Source: UBA5072 sp041737175 (GTDB taxonomy: Bacteria; Bacteroidota; Bacteroidia; Bacteroidales; UBA10428). Taken from it: a DNA stretch of 64,000 nucleotides. The notes under the pieces were generated by a model. That model searched no databases and was not told the DNA's origin. It saw nothing but the letters and a program-made list of their open reading frames with translations. Location: contig JBGSSF010000003.1 in the NCBI GenBank assembly GCA_041737175.1, forward strand, positions 62,001-126,000. Direction: 5' to 3'. A program made the translations under genes and the position numbers. This document shows, piece after piece, positions 19,101 to 27,529 of this stretch (positions are counted from its first letter, which is position 1; the number at the start of each line of letters is the position of its first letter).

Positions 19101-19283
19101 CTCAATTTCATCAGGCGGGCGCTCCCCTGCTTTTAACTCGACAAAGATCCGCGGAGCATTGATCTCCGGAAAGAGGTCAATACTGAGTTTTCCAACAGAG
19201 ATATAACCAAGCAGCAAAATGCCCAGGATGATCATGGAAATGGTCACCGGGTAGTTGACTGCAAATTGTACGATCTTTTTCAT
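16182..19283 (-). CDS. RND efflux permease (HAE1/AcrB family)
   Basis: A 1033-residue inner-membrane pump of normal RND length, driven by the proton gradient. It has the expected two repeats of one helix, a large periplasmic loop and five helices. TM4 contains Gly-Met-Leu-Val-Asp-Asn with the relay Asp. A second conserved stretch Gly-Gly-Ile-Ala-Val-Asn-Asn-Ser lies in the C-terminal half. A Ser/Thr/Ala-rich insertion (about residues 248-265) sits in a porter loop. It is 10 bases downstream of the membrane-fusion gene and 9 bases upstream of the RND-ABC fusion. Two RND subunits in one operon suggest a heteromeric pump, as in MdtBC. Substrate unknown. Confidence 0.92.
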   Translation of the reverse strand: MKKIVQFAVNYPVTISMIILGILLLGYISVGKLSIDLFPEINAPRIFVELKAGERPPDEIEKQYVEGIESHAMRLKGVSQVASTCMVGAARVKVEYNWGTDMDDAFLDLQKALTSYGQQDGVDEFVITQHDPNASPVMIMAMYHPDITDMNELRRTGDNYIRNELIRLEGVADVVLTGTEEREIVVETDPYRLNAYGLTTDNLVQQITSMNRNVSGGSIVEMGKRYIIKGTSLLADENDLNNIVVTYKQSSTAAATVTSTATSADRVPVFLRDVARVSFTNKEPENIVRVNGKRCVGLSIYKETSYNTVKAVEELNKSFETIRKALPGYEFTIVQNQASFIRNAIRELRDTAFLGALFSIIVLYVFLRRTSLTLIVAIVLPISIIATFVVMYFTGLSLNIMTIGGLALGAGMLVDNAIVIVENIFRNLETGQSVKDSCIKGTSQVGGAIISSTLTAIVVFLPIVYLHGASGALFKDQAWTVAFTQVISLIVAILIIPMLFNTMYTKRSTVTATKSLRFSWYTSFLSRLIDNRGRVVIIAVAILIGTAFILPYVGNEYIPQGCTNEFSLEIKLKEGTQLQRTEGLVKTLEAMLTEVLGDRAEIIYSQVGPTGSSNSERSVFQSENTALVKIRLKSSVVKHSAEIIAQVSELTQNLPDAEVTVVQNETALESTLGTDESPLMVEVTGRDITVLDTLTKEIKEMLSGIPEIYNLKTSIEEGAPEVDVIIDRYAASMYNLTADAIAAQLKDKLMGKAAGKFDDAGEMNDITVRLPEISLAEFNSITLKGGQRDVPLYEVARIERSVSPKQLLRNNQNRVGTVTADVDRTVAFDKVIEKVQKRLTNVTPPAEYTIHITGEEQKRQDAMSSLGFALLLSIVLVYMVMASQFESLIHPFTVLLTIPLAGAGSIWAFFLLGKSLNIMAYIGIIMLGGIAVNNSIILVDAINQFREEGYSLREAILKGAQNRIRPILMTSFSSILGLLPLTLGLGESAALRSPLAIALIAGLTASTVMSLIVIPCVYYIFDRKKKASEPAVV

Positions 19284-19293
19284 GCCCTGGCAG

Positions 19294-20343
19294 CTATTTC
19301 ATTTCTTTTACCTTAGAACGGTCGCGCAGTGTCTCAAATCCTTTGACAACCAGCATTTCATTTTCTTTCAGACCAGAAGTGATCTGTACTTCACGCGGAT
19401 TTTCAAGACCGAATTCAACGATCCGTTCAAAAGCAATACCTTTTTCAACAACAAATACGCTGTTGCCGCGCTGTTTTGAAACAATGATCTCTTTCGGAAC
19501 TACAATGGTATTTTTGGCAGAGGCGACAACAATCTCACCTTTCACGAACATACCCGGACGTAGCAGGAGCTTCGGATTGTTTATCAGGATCATTCCCTTG
19601 TATGAGCGGGTTTCAGGATCGATGGCAGGAGAAAGCTGGGTCACCGAACCCATGAGGGTATCTCCTGGCAGGGTGTAATTGGTAACCCTGACCAGCTGAC
19701 CGGATTTGGTTTCACCCATGCTCTTCTCAGGCAGGTTCACTTCCAGGTGTAGCTTACTGTAATCCATTATCTTTACCAGCAAGGCATTGGCATCAATTTT
19801 CACCCCGGGAGTAAAATAGGGCAAATCAATGATCACACCGGTAAAGGGTGCCCTGACATGCATTTTCTGCAAACGGATTATGGCATCTTCATAATTGTAA
19901 TTGGCGTTGATATAATTGATCTCGGCGTTTTTCAGTTCGCTCAGAGTCACCCCTCCCTTATCGTACAAAGATTGCTGCTTATCGAAAACCTGTTTGGTGA
20001 TTTCAAGATTCAGTTTGAGTGAACTCAGCTTGATGTTATTCTCGTATTCCTTATCGGAGATCTCAATGATTTCACTGCCCTCATTTACCCGGTCACCCAG
20101 CGCATAGGGTCTGCCGGTCGAAGGATTGGTCTTCAGCAAATAATTGCCGGTAACCTCCGCTTTCAGCTGTACCTCCTTGATGGATTTAACAGCTCCGTTG
20201 ATATCGATGAATTCCTCAATGGTGCCTGGCTTCACTTCTGCAACGGTAACGGGAACGGTAATGTCTTTGCCCAGGTTGTCCTGCTGGCGGTTGCAACCGA
20301 TTATCATTAAGGCAATACAGAGAAATGTGATTGGGTTTTTCAT
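19294..20343 (-). CDS. Periplasmic membrane-fusion (adaptor) lipoprotein of RND pump
   Basis: A 349-residue HlyD/AcrA-type adaptor. The lipobox Ile-Ile-Gly-Cys puts the lipidated Cys at 17. The barrel-sandwich halves flank a short alpha-hairpin (about residues 95-145), followed by a beta-barrel and a membrane-proximal domain ending near Thr-Leu-Arg-Asp-Arg-Ser. It connects the RND subunits with TolC across the periplasm. The gene lies between tolC and the first RND gene. A repeat-filled gap of 96 bases separates it from tolC, and only 10 bases from RND. Confidence 0.9.
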   Translation of the reverse strand: MKNPITFLCIALMIIGCNRQQDNLGKDITVPVTVAEVKPGTIEEFIDINGAVKSIKEVQLKAEVTGNYLLKTNPSTGRPYALGDRVNEGSEIIEISDKEYENNIKLSSLKLNLEITKQVFDKQQSLYDKGGVTLSELKNAEINYINANYNYEDAIIRLQKMHVRAPFTGVIIDLPYFTPGVKIDANALLVKIMDYSKLHLEVNLPEKSMGETKSGQLVRVTNYTLPGDTLMGSVTQLSPAIDPETRSYKGMILINNPKLLLRPGMFVKGEIVVASAKNTIVVPKEIIVSKQRGNSVFVVEKGIAFERIVEFGLENPREVQITSGLKENEMLVVKGFETLRDRSKVKEMK

Positions 20344-20375
20344 GGTTTTTATAAATTATCAACTTTTCATATTTC

Positions 20376-20439
20376 TTAAATCTCTGATCTTAGATCTTGG
20401 ATCTTCAATCTTAAATCTTAAATCTTCAATCTTAAATCT
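20376..20439. repeat. Degenerate tandem repeat after the tolC stop codon
   Basis: Read on the minus strand, units close to GATTTAAGATTGAA follow the TolC stop immediately and run toward the adaptor gene. The same word family recurs at 28587-28625 and 29755-29820. No gene is seen in the gap. Confidence 0.8.
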
Positions 20440-21936
20440 TTATTCATTCATAAGGTTTTCCTGTAATTCCTTTGGCACAAAGCTGGTGTTATTCTCGAAG
20501 TCCCAGAGCGATTGAATTTTCATGTTTAACAATTCCAGTTTGTATGAAATCAGGCTGTTTGCCAGATTCATCTTTTTTTCTGAGAGCTGATTCTGAAAAA
20601 GATTCAGGTCCATGCCGGTCAAATCTCCGTTCTTGTATCTTTCCTGGTTTATTTCATAGGTAAGCTGGGCATTTTTTTCATTCTGGCGGGCAATCTCAAT
20701 CTGCATGCTTAAATTCTGCAGGCTCCTGAATGTCTGACGGATGGCCAGCTCAACGTTGGTACGTTCAGAGGCGAGATTGATTTCTTCAATCTTTATAGCT
20801 GCCTCGGCGGCTTTGATCCTCGATTTTCTTTCTCCCCAGTCCCAAACCGGTATATTAAAGGTCACCATTACCTGCGGTGAGCGTGTAGGTCTGTCGTAGA
20901 TTTTTGCCAGATCAGGATCTTCGCCAATTACACCTATTGAAAGATCAACAGTGCCTGCAAATTCGTTGGTGGCTTTTGCCACAGTCAGCTGATCCTGGCT
21001 GTTTTGGAGGTTTATCTCCCGCTGCCTCAGTTCCATACGGGTTTCAAGGCCATTCTGAATGGCCTTTTCCATATCCACAAGTACTTCTTTGAATTCAACA
21101 TCAGTTATGATATCGAATTCCTCGCTCAAAGGCATACCGATATACTGGCGGAAATCATCCTTGGCATTGGCAAGATTAACCTGCGCGTTCTGAAGATTCG
21201 ACTCACTTGTAGCCAGGTTTAATTCAGCTTGCAGCAATTCCTCTCTGGCAGACAATCCCCCTTCTACCTTGCTTTTAATGATCTCATAACCGGCCTGCTG
21301 GTTTTTCAGCTCATCCTCGGCAACCGACAAAGCCATCTTACGTTGGTAGACCGTGTAAAAGTATGTAGTGACCTGTCTTTCGAGAAATAAACGCTGAATG
21401 GCATAGCTCAGGGTTGAATTTTCGAGTGACAGTCTCAACTGATTCAATTCCATCCGCAGTTTATTGTAAGTAAATACCGGTTGGGAATAACTCAGAAACA
21501 AATTATTGCTGTAACCCTTTGAACGGGAATCTGTGAAGTCACTGGATGCATCCTGGTATGAAAGCTGATTCTGCAGGGTAATCCTGCCATCAGTCAGTTT
21601 AATGGGTTGAGAAACAATAAAATCTCCGTATATCTTTTTGGTCTCCGTTGTGCTCCATGAGGAAAAAAGACTGTTGAACGACCTGGTCTGATTGTAATAG
21701 AAAGGTGTCAGCTGAAATTTAATAAGCGCTTTTGTTGCTGCCTCCCTTGCATTCAGGTTTTCTTTACTGATCGTCATGCTCAGCTCAGATTTCATAATTT
21801 CCGGACTGTTTTTAATGGCTGTATTCATGGCATCCTCGAGTGTGAGGATTCGTTGGGAAAACAACGGGTAAGTCAATAATGAAAATAATATCATCAAAGC
21901 ATATTGTTTTCCTTTGATAAACCTATTTGATTTCAT
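20440..21936 (-). CDS. TolC-family outer-membrane efflux protein
   Basis: A 498-residue outer-membrane factor. It has an N-terminal signal peptide ending near Pro-Leu-Phe-Ser-Gln, then the TolC pattern Leu-Glu-Asp-Ala-Met-Asn-Thr-Ala-Ile-Lys-Asn-Ser-Pro. Two OEP repeats are made of long helices (about residues 180-280 and 370-470). It provides the outer-membrane channel of the tripartite pump encoded downstream. It lies 89 bases after the ABC-2/M1-like permease gene, with a stem-loop repeat between them. Confidence 0.92.
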   Translation of the reverse strand: MKSNRFIKGKQYALMILFSLLTYPLFSQRILTLEDAMNTAIKNSPEIMKSELSMTISKENLNAREAATKALIKFQLTPFYYNQTRSFNSLFSSWSTTETKKIYGDFIVSQPIKLTDGRITLQNQLSYQDASSDFTDSRSKGYSNNLFLSYSQPVFTYNKLRMELNQLRLSLENSTLSYAIQRLFLERQVTTYFYTVYQRKMALSVAEDELKNQQAGYEIIKSKVEGGLSAREELLQAELNLATSESNLQNAQVNLANAKDDFRQYIGMPLSEEFDIITDVEFKEVLVDMEKAIQNGLETRMELRQREINLQNSQDQLTVAKATNEFAGTVDLSIGVIGEDPDLAKIYDRPTRSPQVMVTFNIPVWDWGERKSRIKAAEAAIKIEEINLASERTNVELAIRQTFRSLQNLSMQIEIARQNEKNAQLTYEINQERYKNGDLTGMDLNLFQNQLSEKKMNLANSLISYKLELLNMKIQSLWDFENNTSFVPKELQENLMNE

Positions 21937-21972
21937 ATATAAATATATATTTCCTGTTATTTATCTTTAATT

Positions 21973-22025
21973 ACCCTTCAAGGGTCTTAAGACCACTTGA
22001 AGGGTCTTAGGACTGATTGAAGGGT
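21973..22025. repeat. 33-bp stem-loop element plus degenerate copies after the ABC permease stop
   Basis: ACCCTTCAAG (21973-21982) and CTTGAAGGGT (21996-22005) are perfect 10-bp inverted arms around a 13-base spacer that itself holds the palindrome GGTCTTAAGACC. A further TTGAAGGGTCT copy reaches 22025, next to the stop codon of the upstream gene. An almost identical element is at 58162-58194. It could act as an RNA hairpin between the permease and tolC cistrons. Confidence 0.85.
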
Positions 22026-25000
22026 CTATTGATTCAGCACCCATTTCACCGCATCTGCAAAGACAATGTCTCCGTTACTTTTATTGGAAAGTTCAATTTT
22101 CCCGGTATCTGATGAAATATACCAGGTTCCGATGTAATTCCATCCGTTATCCACATTTTCTGTTACCTGGTTGACCTTGTCTACGCCATTGTCATGGTAC
22201 ACAGTGATATTGTAATCGGGTGATTTATTGGAGCGTCTCCATCCCAGATTCACTTTATCAATATAATAGTAAATATCATAGGAACCTTTCGCCGGAAGCG
22301 CTGCCTTCCAGTATGCAGTGCGTTCACCCATGCCGCCACGGGTATAATGGGCAGAATGAACATAGTTGCCGTAAAACTCGGAGCGTAAACTGGCCCGCCA
22401 TTCTCTTGGCGGGTTCCATGCCCAGATGGCAGAATATTTATAACGGTCATCCTTTTTACTGTTGATGAGTGATTTCAGGTAAGCCTGGTTTGTTGCCTGT
22501 ACAAATCTGAAATCCTTATCCTCGTTATCTGCAACAATTTCATTACTGCCGGTGCTTTTGTCGAAAAACGGCATGGGAACAACTCCATCAAGCGGAGGTA
22601 TATTCCTGGTTTCATGAAATCCCGAAAAACCATAAATCAGATTATTGGGCAGATTCTTTGAAATATGTGTTACCAATGACATCCGGGCTGGTTCTGTATT
22701 AAAAACAAAGCCCACATCGAATGATGAGCGGGCAGGCAGAAAAACTTTCTGAGAAAAGTCAACGTTGAAGTTTTCTTCGTAAAATTCATCGCTATTCCGG
22801 TTCGGATCATTCAGTTCAACATTCAATGTAACAATGCCGCTGGTGTTCTCGGGATTGGAAATCTGGAAACGTACCTGGAATTTGCTGATCTCAGCTTCTG
22901 TAATCTTATAGCTGCTGATATTCCGGATAATAAAACCGGGAAGCGTGTTTTGCACATACCATGCCTGAACCTCCGCTGCCAGATCAATTTCAAATTGGCT
23001 TTTGAACCGGTCGTTTAACTCTTCAAAGGGAATCGGGCGGTGAGGATGATCCAGAATAAGCCGGGTCAGAAATGTATCCAATGCTTCATTGCCCTTCCTG
23101 GAACCAAAAAGATTGAACAAATGAAGTCCTTTCACCTGCACCAGGTCCCTGATGCTTATCGGGTTTCTATCATCGTCTTCATAAGGCTCAATGCCTGTCT
23201 TCAGGATCTGTTCCAGGGAAGCATCCATAAGTTCAATGCTGATCTTTTCACTCTCGCTGAGATCCTCATACCACCGTAATGTCGCTCCCTCCTTATTATT
23301 GCGCTCGCTGATGTAGGTTTCCATGGCAATTCCCAGAACAGGCCACTTTTCACTTTTAAGCTGTGTAAAAAATGTCATGTAGTCCGGAAAGAGTGAATAA
23401 GTTTGCCAGTTCATCAGGTAGTAATAGTTCTGTCCCCGTTTAGCCATAAAATTGTCACGGATGAACTGGGTGAACATATCTGCCTGAATCACCACAGGAA
23501 GAACTTCTTCGTTATTGTTTTTCAAATCTCTTTCCAGCCTGTGCTTCCTGCCTCTGAAGTCCGATGAGTTGAACAAAACCCCCTTTTCGGGACACAAAAT
23601 CATTTCGGGCTGGATGGCATCACTGGCATAAGCATAAAGATGCTGATCCAGCGTAAAATCAACAGGTACCTCAGCAAGCATCAGTCTGTTAAACGGGTAT
23701 TTCAGTCCCAGATTGGCTTCGTATTCTTTTTTAAGGTCCCGGATGAGTGTCGTTAGTGTATCCGTAGCCTGGTCAAAGAACTCAGTGAAATAGTCATGTC
23801 CTTTTATAGTATAAATCCCGTATTCGACAGAATCAACTACAATGGCCTTCTTAACATAGTCACCGATGAGCAGGCTGATCCTGGGCAAGGGATATTCCGG
23901 CCGGAATTCATATAAACCTTCTTCCGTTTCGGTCACCTTGCCTTGTGATAGAGGCACCAGTTGAGGGCTTGTTCTGACCCGGAGAGAATACCGGGTAAAA
24001 TCAGTATTGTACTGCAAAGGAACGTCAGGAGCATAACCGGTTCCTGTCACCGGATACCACATCGATTCAGAAGTCAGGCATACATAGTTCTTTTGCAGAA
24101 ATGCGTATCGTTTGCTCAGTCTGAAAACTTCAAAATTGGGATTGGCGTCGAAATCTTCATGGCTTTTATCCAGGAAGGCAAGACTTTCATCGATTTTTCC
24201 CCTGTACTTCAGGTTAACCTCAATACTGTCACCGCATTTCATGGGTTCAGGCAGGATAACCTGAATGATATGCACATCCCTTTGAAATTTGGAAGGTTGG
24301 CTGCTAACCAAAAGGTTTTCCACGCCAAGACCTGGATTCAGGCTGAAAATAAGTGTGTCAACCGGTCGTATATTCGTATTGTGCAAAGTAAGTCTGGCAT
24401 TTACTGCGATCTGTCCTCCCTGGTGTTCAAGTTCCAGGCTGCAGGACTCAATAGTTGGCCTTGGAAAATGCGAATACCTGTTATTGAGTGCAATGGCCTG
24501 ATCTCTGAAGGCATGCAATGAATTCTTGTTGTCGAGGTATTTCCATATCATGATCGCGCCTGCAGCCAAAAGGCAGAGTCCTATAAACAAGGGCAATCGT
24601 GAATGCCTCGGCGACTGAGGCAAACGCTGCAGTTTGTAAATCGTAAGCAGTATCAATCCGATACCCAGTATGAGGTATATACAGCGGTGAAGAAGGATCT
24701 GGCTGAAACCGGAAAATCCACTGATGGATGAATACATCATGGGTACCTGGTAGGCGATATAATCAAAGAGATGATAAGCTTTCTTGTTCAGATAAAAAAC
24801 AGTGAGCGCGATATAACCGATCAGAAGTATAAAAGTGACAGCCTGGTTCCTGACAAGCACCATAATGAAAAAGGATAAACCAAGTATGAAAACAAGAGTA
24901 GGCAGACTGATCAGGAGAGGATATGTGAAATAGGCAAGCACATTATGCGATGTTGCATTACTCAGGAAAGAGAATCCGATTCCCATCACAAGAACGATAA

Positions 25001-25364
25001 GGTTCAATACCAGGAATACAGCAAGAATGCCCAGGGTTTTTCCCAGGATGTATTCTCCGTTTGTCATGGAGCGGGCATAGATCACCTCAACCGTATCGTT
25101 CTTTCTATCCTGTTTCAGGAATTCCGAGGCCAGAAATACGGCTACAATGGCCTGGCCAAGGTTTAGTATGATCAGGTTGGCATAGGGTATGGAAGCAGGA
25201 AGCGCTTTGTAAATCCATGGAGCGCCACTGGATACGACATTCACGGCAATATTAAAGATTCCCAGTCCGAACAGGACACCCGCAGTAAAAATCCTGAAGA
25301 ACCAGCTTCGCAATAAGGTCCGCATTTCATAGGTTGCAATAATACGAATTGTATGGAATGTCAT
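22026..25364 (-). CDS. ABC-2 permease fused to M1-aminopeptidase-like domain and golvesin-like C-terminal domain
   Basis: About 1112 residues from the ATG at 25362-25364, chosen because Met-Thr-Phe-His-Thr-Ile-Arg-Ile starts the conserved part and the longer frame would overlap the ATPase gene by 89 bases. Residues about 1-300 are an ABC-2 membrane domain with six or more helices. Next comes a long extracytoplasmic region of the M1-aminopeptidase-like type found in ABC permease/M1 fusions, but no HExxH zinc motif is visible, so peptidase activity is doubtful. The last 130 residues resemble golvesin/xanthan-lyase C-terminal modules (Tyr-Asp-Ile-Tyr-Tyr-Tyr and a final Phe-Ala-Asp-Ala-Val-Lys-Trp). 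It is 16 bases after its ATPase gene and first in line before tolC. Confidence 0.82.
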   Translation of the reverse strand: MTFHTIRIIATYEMRTLLRSWFFRIFTAGVLFGLGIFNIAVNVVSSGAPWIYKALPASIPYANLIILNLGQAIVAVFLASEFLKQDRKNDTVEVIYARSMTNGEYILGKTLGILAVFLVLNLIVLVMGIGFSFLSNATSHNVLAYFTYPLLISLPTLVFILGLSFFIMVLVRNQAVTFILLIGYIALTVFYLNKKAYHLFDYIAYQVPMMYSSISGFSGFSQILLHRCIYLILGIGLILLTIYKLQRLPQSPRHSRLPLFIGLCLLAAGAIMIWKYLDNKNSLHAFRDQAIALNNRYSHFPRPTIESCSLELEHQGGQIAVNARLTLHNTNIRPVDTLIFSLNPGLGVENLLVSSQPSKFQRDVHIIQVILPEPMKCGDSIEVNLKYRGKIDESLAFLDKSHEDFDANPNFEVFRLSKRYAFLQKNYVCLTSESMWYPVTGTGYAPDVPLQYNTDFTRYSLRVRTSPQLVPLSQGKVTETEEGLYEFRPEYPLPRISLLIGDYVKKAIVVDSVEYGIYTIKGHDYFTEFFDQATDTLTTLIRDLKKEYEANLGLKYPFNRLMLAEVPVDFTLDQHLYAYASDAIQPEMILCPEKGVLFNSSDFRGRKHRLERDLKNNNEEVLPVVIQADMFTQFIRDNFMAKRGQNYYYLMNWQTYSLFPDYMTFFTQLKSEKWPVLGIAMETYISERNNKEGATLRWYEDLSESEKISIELMDASLEQILKTGIEPYEDDDRNPISIRDLVQVKGLHLFNLFGSRKGNEALDTFLTRLILDHPHRPIPFEELNDRFKSQFEIDLAAEVQAWYVQNTLPGFIIRNISSYKITEAEISKFQVRFQISNPENTSGIVTLNVELNDPNRNSDEFYEENFNVDFSQKVFLPARSSFDVGFVFNTEPARMSLVTHISKNLPNNLIYGFSGFHETRNIPPLDGVVPMPFFDKSTGSNEIVADNEDKDFRFVQATNQAYLKSLINSKKDDRYKYSAIWAWNPPREWRASLRSEFYGNYVHSAHYTRGGMGERTAYWKAALPAKGSYDIYYYIDKVNLGWRRSNKSPDYNITVYHDNGVDKVNQVTENVDNGWNYIGTWYISSDTGKIELSNKSNGDIVFADAVKWVLNQ

Positions 25365-25380
25365 AAGAGCTAATTTAGGA

Positions 25381-26259
25381 TTAACCAGTAACCGATTCCA
25401 TAAAATACACATATGCATGTTCAAGGTTGGGTTCAATCTCAATTGCCGAAGGCAAATCGAGTTTTTCACCCACCAGCTGTATTTCCCATCCGTCCTCCGA
25501 GGGAATCGTAGAAGTTACTGCATATTTTTCCTTAAGAATATCGTATTCAACACCGGCTGTCTGAACCTGCCAGACATGTCCACGTGCCTTCTCAACTAGA
25601 ACTTCCGGAGGTCCGTTGAACTGAATCTCACCTTCATTTAAAAGAGCAAGTTCACGGCACATACTGGAAATGTCACCCACAATATGTGTTGAAAGAAGAA
25701 TAATGATATCCTGCTGGCTCAGCTCGGAAAGGATGTTACGGAATCTGATCCTTTCCTCGGGATCCAGACCTGTGGTAGGTTCATCCACAATAATGATTTT
25801 AGGGCTTCCGATCAATGCCTGAGCTATGCCCAGCCGTCGTTTCATACCTCCTGACAAATTGTTTGCCAGCCGGTCCCGGGCATCAAAAAGCCCTACCTTT
25901 TCAAGCCATTCATCCACCTTTTCGCGCCGGATTGATTTTGAACGGATACCGGCTAACCCGGCCGCATAATCGAGAAATTCCCAGGTCTTCAATTTGCTGA
26001 AGAATCTGAAATCCTGGGGAAGATAACCCAGGATACTGCGGATTTCACCCCTGTCTTTCATCAAATCGAATCCATTAAAGGAAACCCGTCCCGTGGTTGG
26101 GGTTAATAGAGTAACTAAAATTCGGATCAGGCTGGATTTACCAGCTCCGTTAGGCCCCAAAAGTCCAAACATGCCGTTTTCAATGGTCAGGTTGATGTCA
26201 GATAAGGCATGTTTTCCGTTCGGATATATTTTGCTTAAACCACGGATTTCTATTTTCAC
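25381..26259 (-). CDS. ABC transporter ATP-binding protein
   Basis: A 292-residue ATPase with Walker A GPNGAGKS at 35-42, signature Leu-Ser-Gly-Gly-Met at 135-139, Walker B Ile-Ile-Ile-Val-Asp-Glu at 155-160, and Ser-Thr-His-Ile as the His loop. It closely resembles the ATPase domain fused to RND in this operon; both carry Glu-Pro-Thr-x-Gly-Leu-Asp-Pro-x-Glu-Arg-Ile-Arg-Phe-Arg-Asn. They are probably paralogues. It powers the adjacent ABC-2/M1-like permease. It appears to be the first gene of the export operon; the promoter would lie in 26260-26436, shared with the divergent lipoprotein gene. Confidence 0.92.
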   Translation of the reverse strand: MKIEIRGLSKIYPNGKHALSDINLTIENGMFGLLGPNGAGKSSLIRILVTLLTPTTGRVSFNGFDLMKDRGEIRSILGYLPQDFRFFSKLKTWEFLDYAAGLAGIRSKSIRREKVDEWLEKVGLFDARDRLANNLSGGMKRRLGIAQALIGSPKIIIVDEPTTGLDPEERIRFRNILSELSQQDIIILLSTHIVGDISSMCRELALLNEGEIQFNGPPEVLVEKARGHVWQVQTAGVEYDILKEKYAVTSTIPSEDGWEIQLVGEKLDLPSAIEIEPNLEHAYVYFMESVTG

Positions 26260-26403
26260 ATGTCGGGTGTCTATTTATAATATTGACGCATGAAGGTAGA
26301 AAAAAATTACATTTTGAACGTAAATCCTCAACATTATCCTGTTTCAACTGTTTAAAAATTTGTTAAACAAGAAAGTATAATACCAACTTGTTAAAATAAC
26401 TGA

Positions 26404-26411
26404 TATTTTTG
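26404..26411 (+). promoter_or_regulatory. Possible Bacteroidota -7 box before the 26437 lipoprotein gene
   Basis: TATTTTTG fits TAnnTTTG, 25 bases before the ATG. A TTG at 26388-26390 is closer than the usual spacing. The rest of the 177-base divergent region (26260-26436) is AT-rich with no other clear signal. Confidence 0.35.
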
Positions 26412-26436
26412 ACCTCTTAAAACAAATTAATGAATT

Positions 26437-27519
26437 ATGAAAGTAAGTAAAGTAGCTCTTTTTATTTTTGCTGTCACATTGACAGGAATCGGAATCTTAT
26501 CGTGTAAACCTAAACAGGCTGAAACACAGAGTTTGGCCCGTGTGGAATATTACCGCAATCTACTCTTCAGTGAGACCAGTTATGACCTTGAAAGAGGCTC
26601 ACATTCGTTGACTCCTGAGCAAGCAAAATCCATCAACAGTTATAAACTCACCTATGACAGTATCGGCAGATTGGTATCGGTGGAATTTGTGAGGAATGAT
26701 GTGCTTCTGGGATTTTCTTCCCTTCGGGAGGCCTCCAAAATTGTATATGAATATACCGACGGCAAGCAGATCAAACATTTTTTCAATAAAGATAATCAGC
26801 AGATAAAAGTGGATGGCGGAGTATATACCTATGAATATTCGTTGGATCCGACTGGACAGCGCTCCGGCCTTAAATTTTATGATTCCATTGGCAATCCTGT
26901 TGAAAACCGCAACAAGATCCATTCTTATACCTGGTCGAAGCTTCCGGATGGAATGCTTAAAGAAAACCGTTTTACACTGGCCAATGAAGAAACCATCATG
27001 AGTGAATTTTGTCCGTTTTATGAACTGCGGTTCACATATAATGACCAGGGCTATGTTACCCGAATGGCCAACTACCAGGGAGATACCCTTTACAATTGCA
27101 CCGCGGAAAATTGCGGCGACATCGGGGTTTCCTACTTTGCTTTTGAAACCACAGATCAGGGTGATGTGACCAGTTTTGAGGTGAAAAACACTGCAGGTCA
27201 CCTGTCAAACCTTTACTGGGGATGGGCAAAACGAATCAACAAGGTTGATGAAAACGGGTATGTGATCGAAAGCATGGTGTATGACCAGGATGATGAACTG
27301 GTGGGCGGTAAAATGATACCCATCACCCAGAATTCCTATGATGAACATGGCGCACTGATCAAATCGGTGAATATGGATAAGGACAGGAATGTAGTCAACC
27401 ATCCGGAAAGCGGAATCGCCTTTACGGAGTACAAATACGATGAACAGGGCCAGCGAACTGAAACCCTTCATTTTGATAAGAATAATGTTGCAGTGACTCC
27501 GCAGGGATTCTCCATGTAA
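26437..27519 (+). CDS. Lipoprotein with YD/RHS-like degenerate repeats
   Basis: A 360-residue lipoprotein with lipobox Ile-Leu-Ser-Cys (Cys23). The mature protein contains several loosely repeated units of the form Tyr-x-Tyr-Asp-x-x-Gly followed by a Tyr/Phe-Asp-x-x-Gly turn. Examples are near Tyr-Asp-Ser-Ile-Gly-Arg, Tyr-Asn-Asp-Gln-Gly, Tyr-Asp-Glu-His-Gly and Tyr-Asp-Glu-Gln-Gly-Gln. This is reminiscent of YD/RHS or similar beta-strand repeats. It is 10 bases upstream of the rhodanese lipoprotein gene, so the two are probably co-transcribed. It is divergent from the export operon. Specific function unknown. Confidence 0.65.
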   Translation: MKVSKVALFIFAVTLTGIGILSCKPKQAETQSLARVEYYRNLLFSETSYDLERGSHSLTPEQAKSINSYKLTYDSIGRLVSVEFVRNDVLLGFSSLREASKIVYEYTDGKQIKHFFNKDNQQIKVDGGVYTYEYSLDPTGQRSGLKFYDSIGNPVENRNKIHSYTWSKLPDGMLKENRFTLANEETIMSEFCPFYELRFTYNDQGYVTRMANYQGDTLYNCTAENCGDIGVSYFAFETTDQGDVTSFEVKNTAGHLSNLYWGWAKRINKVDENGYVIESMVYDQDDELVGGKMIPITQNSYDEHGALIKSVNMDKDRNVVNHPESGIAFTEYKYDEQGQRTETLHFDKNNVAVTPQGFSM

Positions 27520-27529
27520 TTTGCAACCT

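Noticed and set aside
23961..24521. 186-residue open frame on the plus strand inside the ABC permease fusion
   Set aside because: Antisense to a gene with clear ABC-2 and extracytoplasmic features; no family resemblance.
22026..25364. Active aminopeptidase
   Set aside because: No HExxH motif is visible in the M1-like region.
25365..25469. Longer N-terminus for the ABC-2/M1-like permease
   Set aside because: It would overlap the ATPase gene by 89 bases; the added residues do not look like an ABC-2 N-terminus, and an ATG at 25364 fits the spacing.
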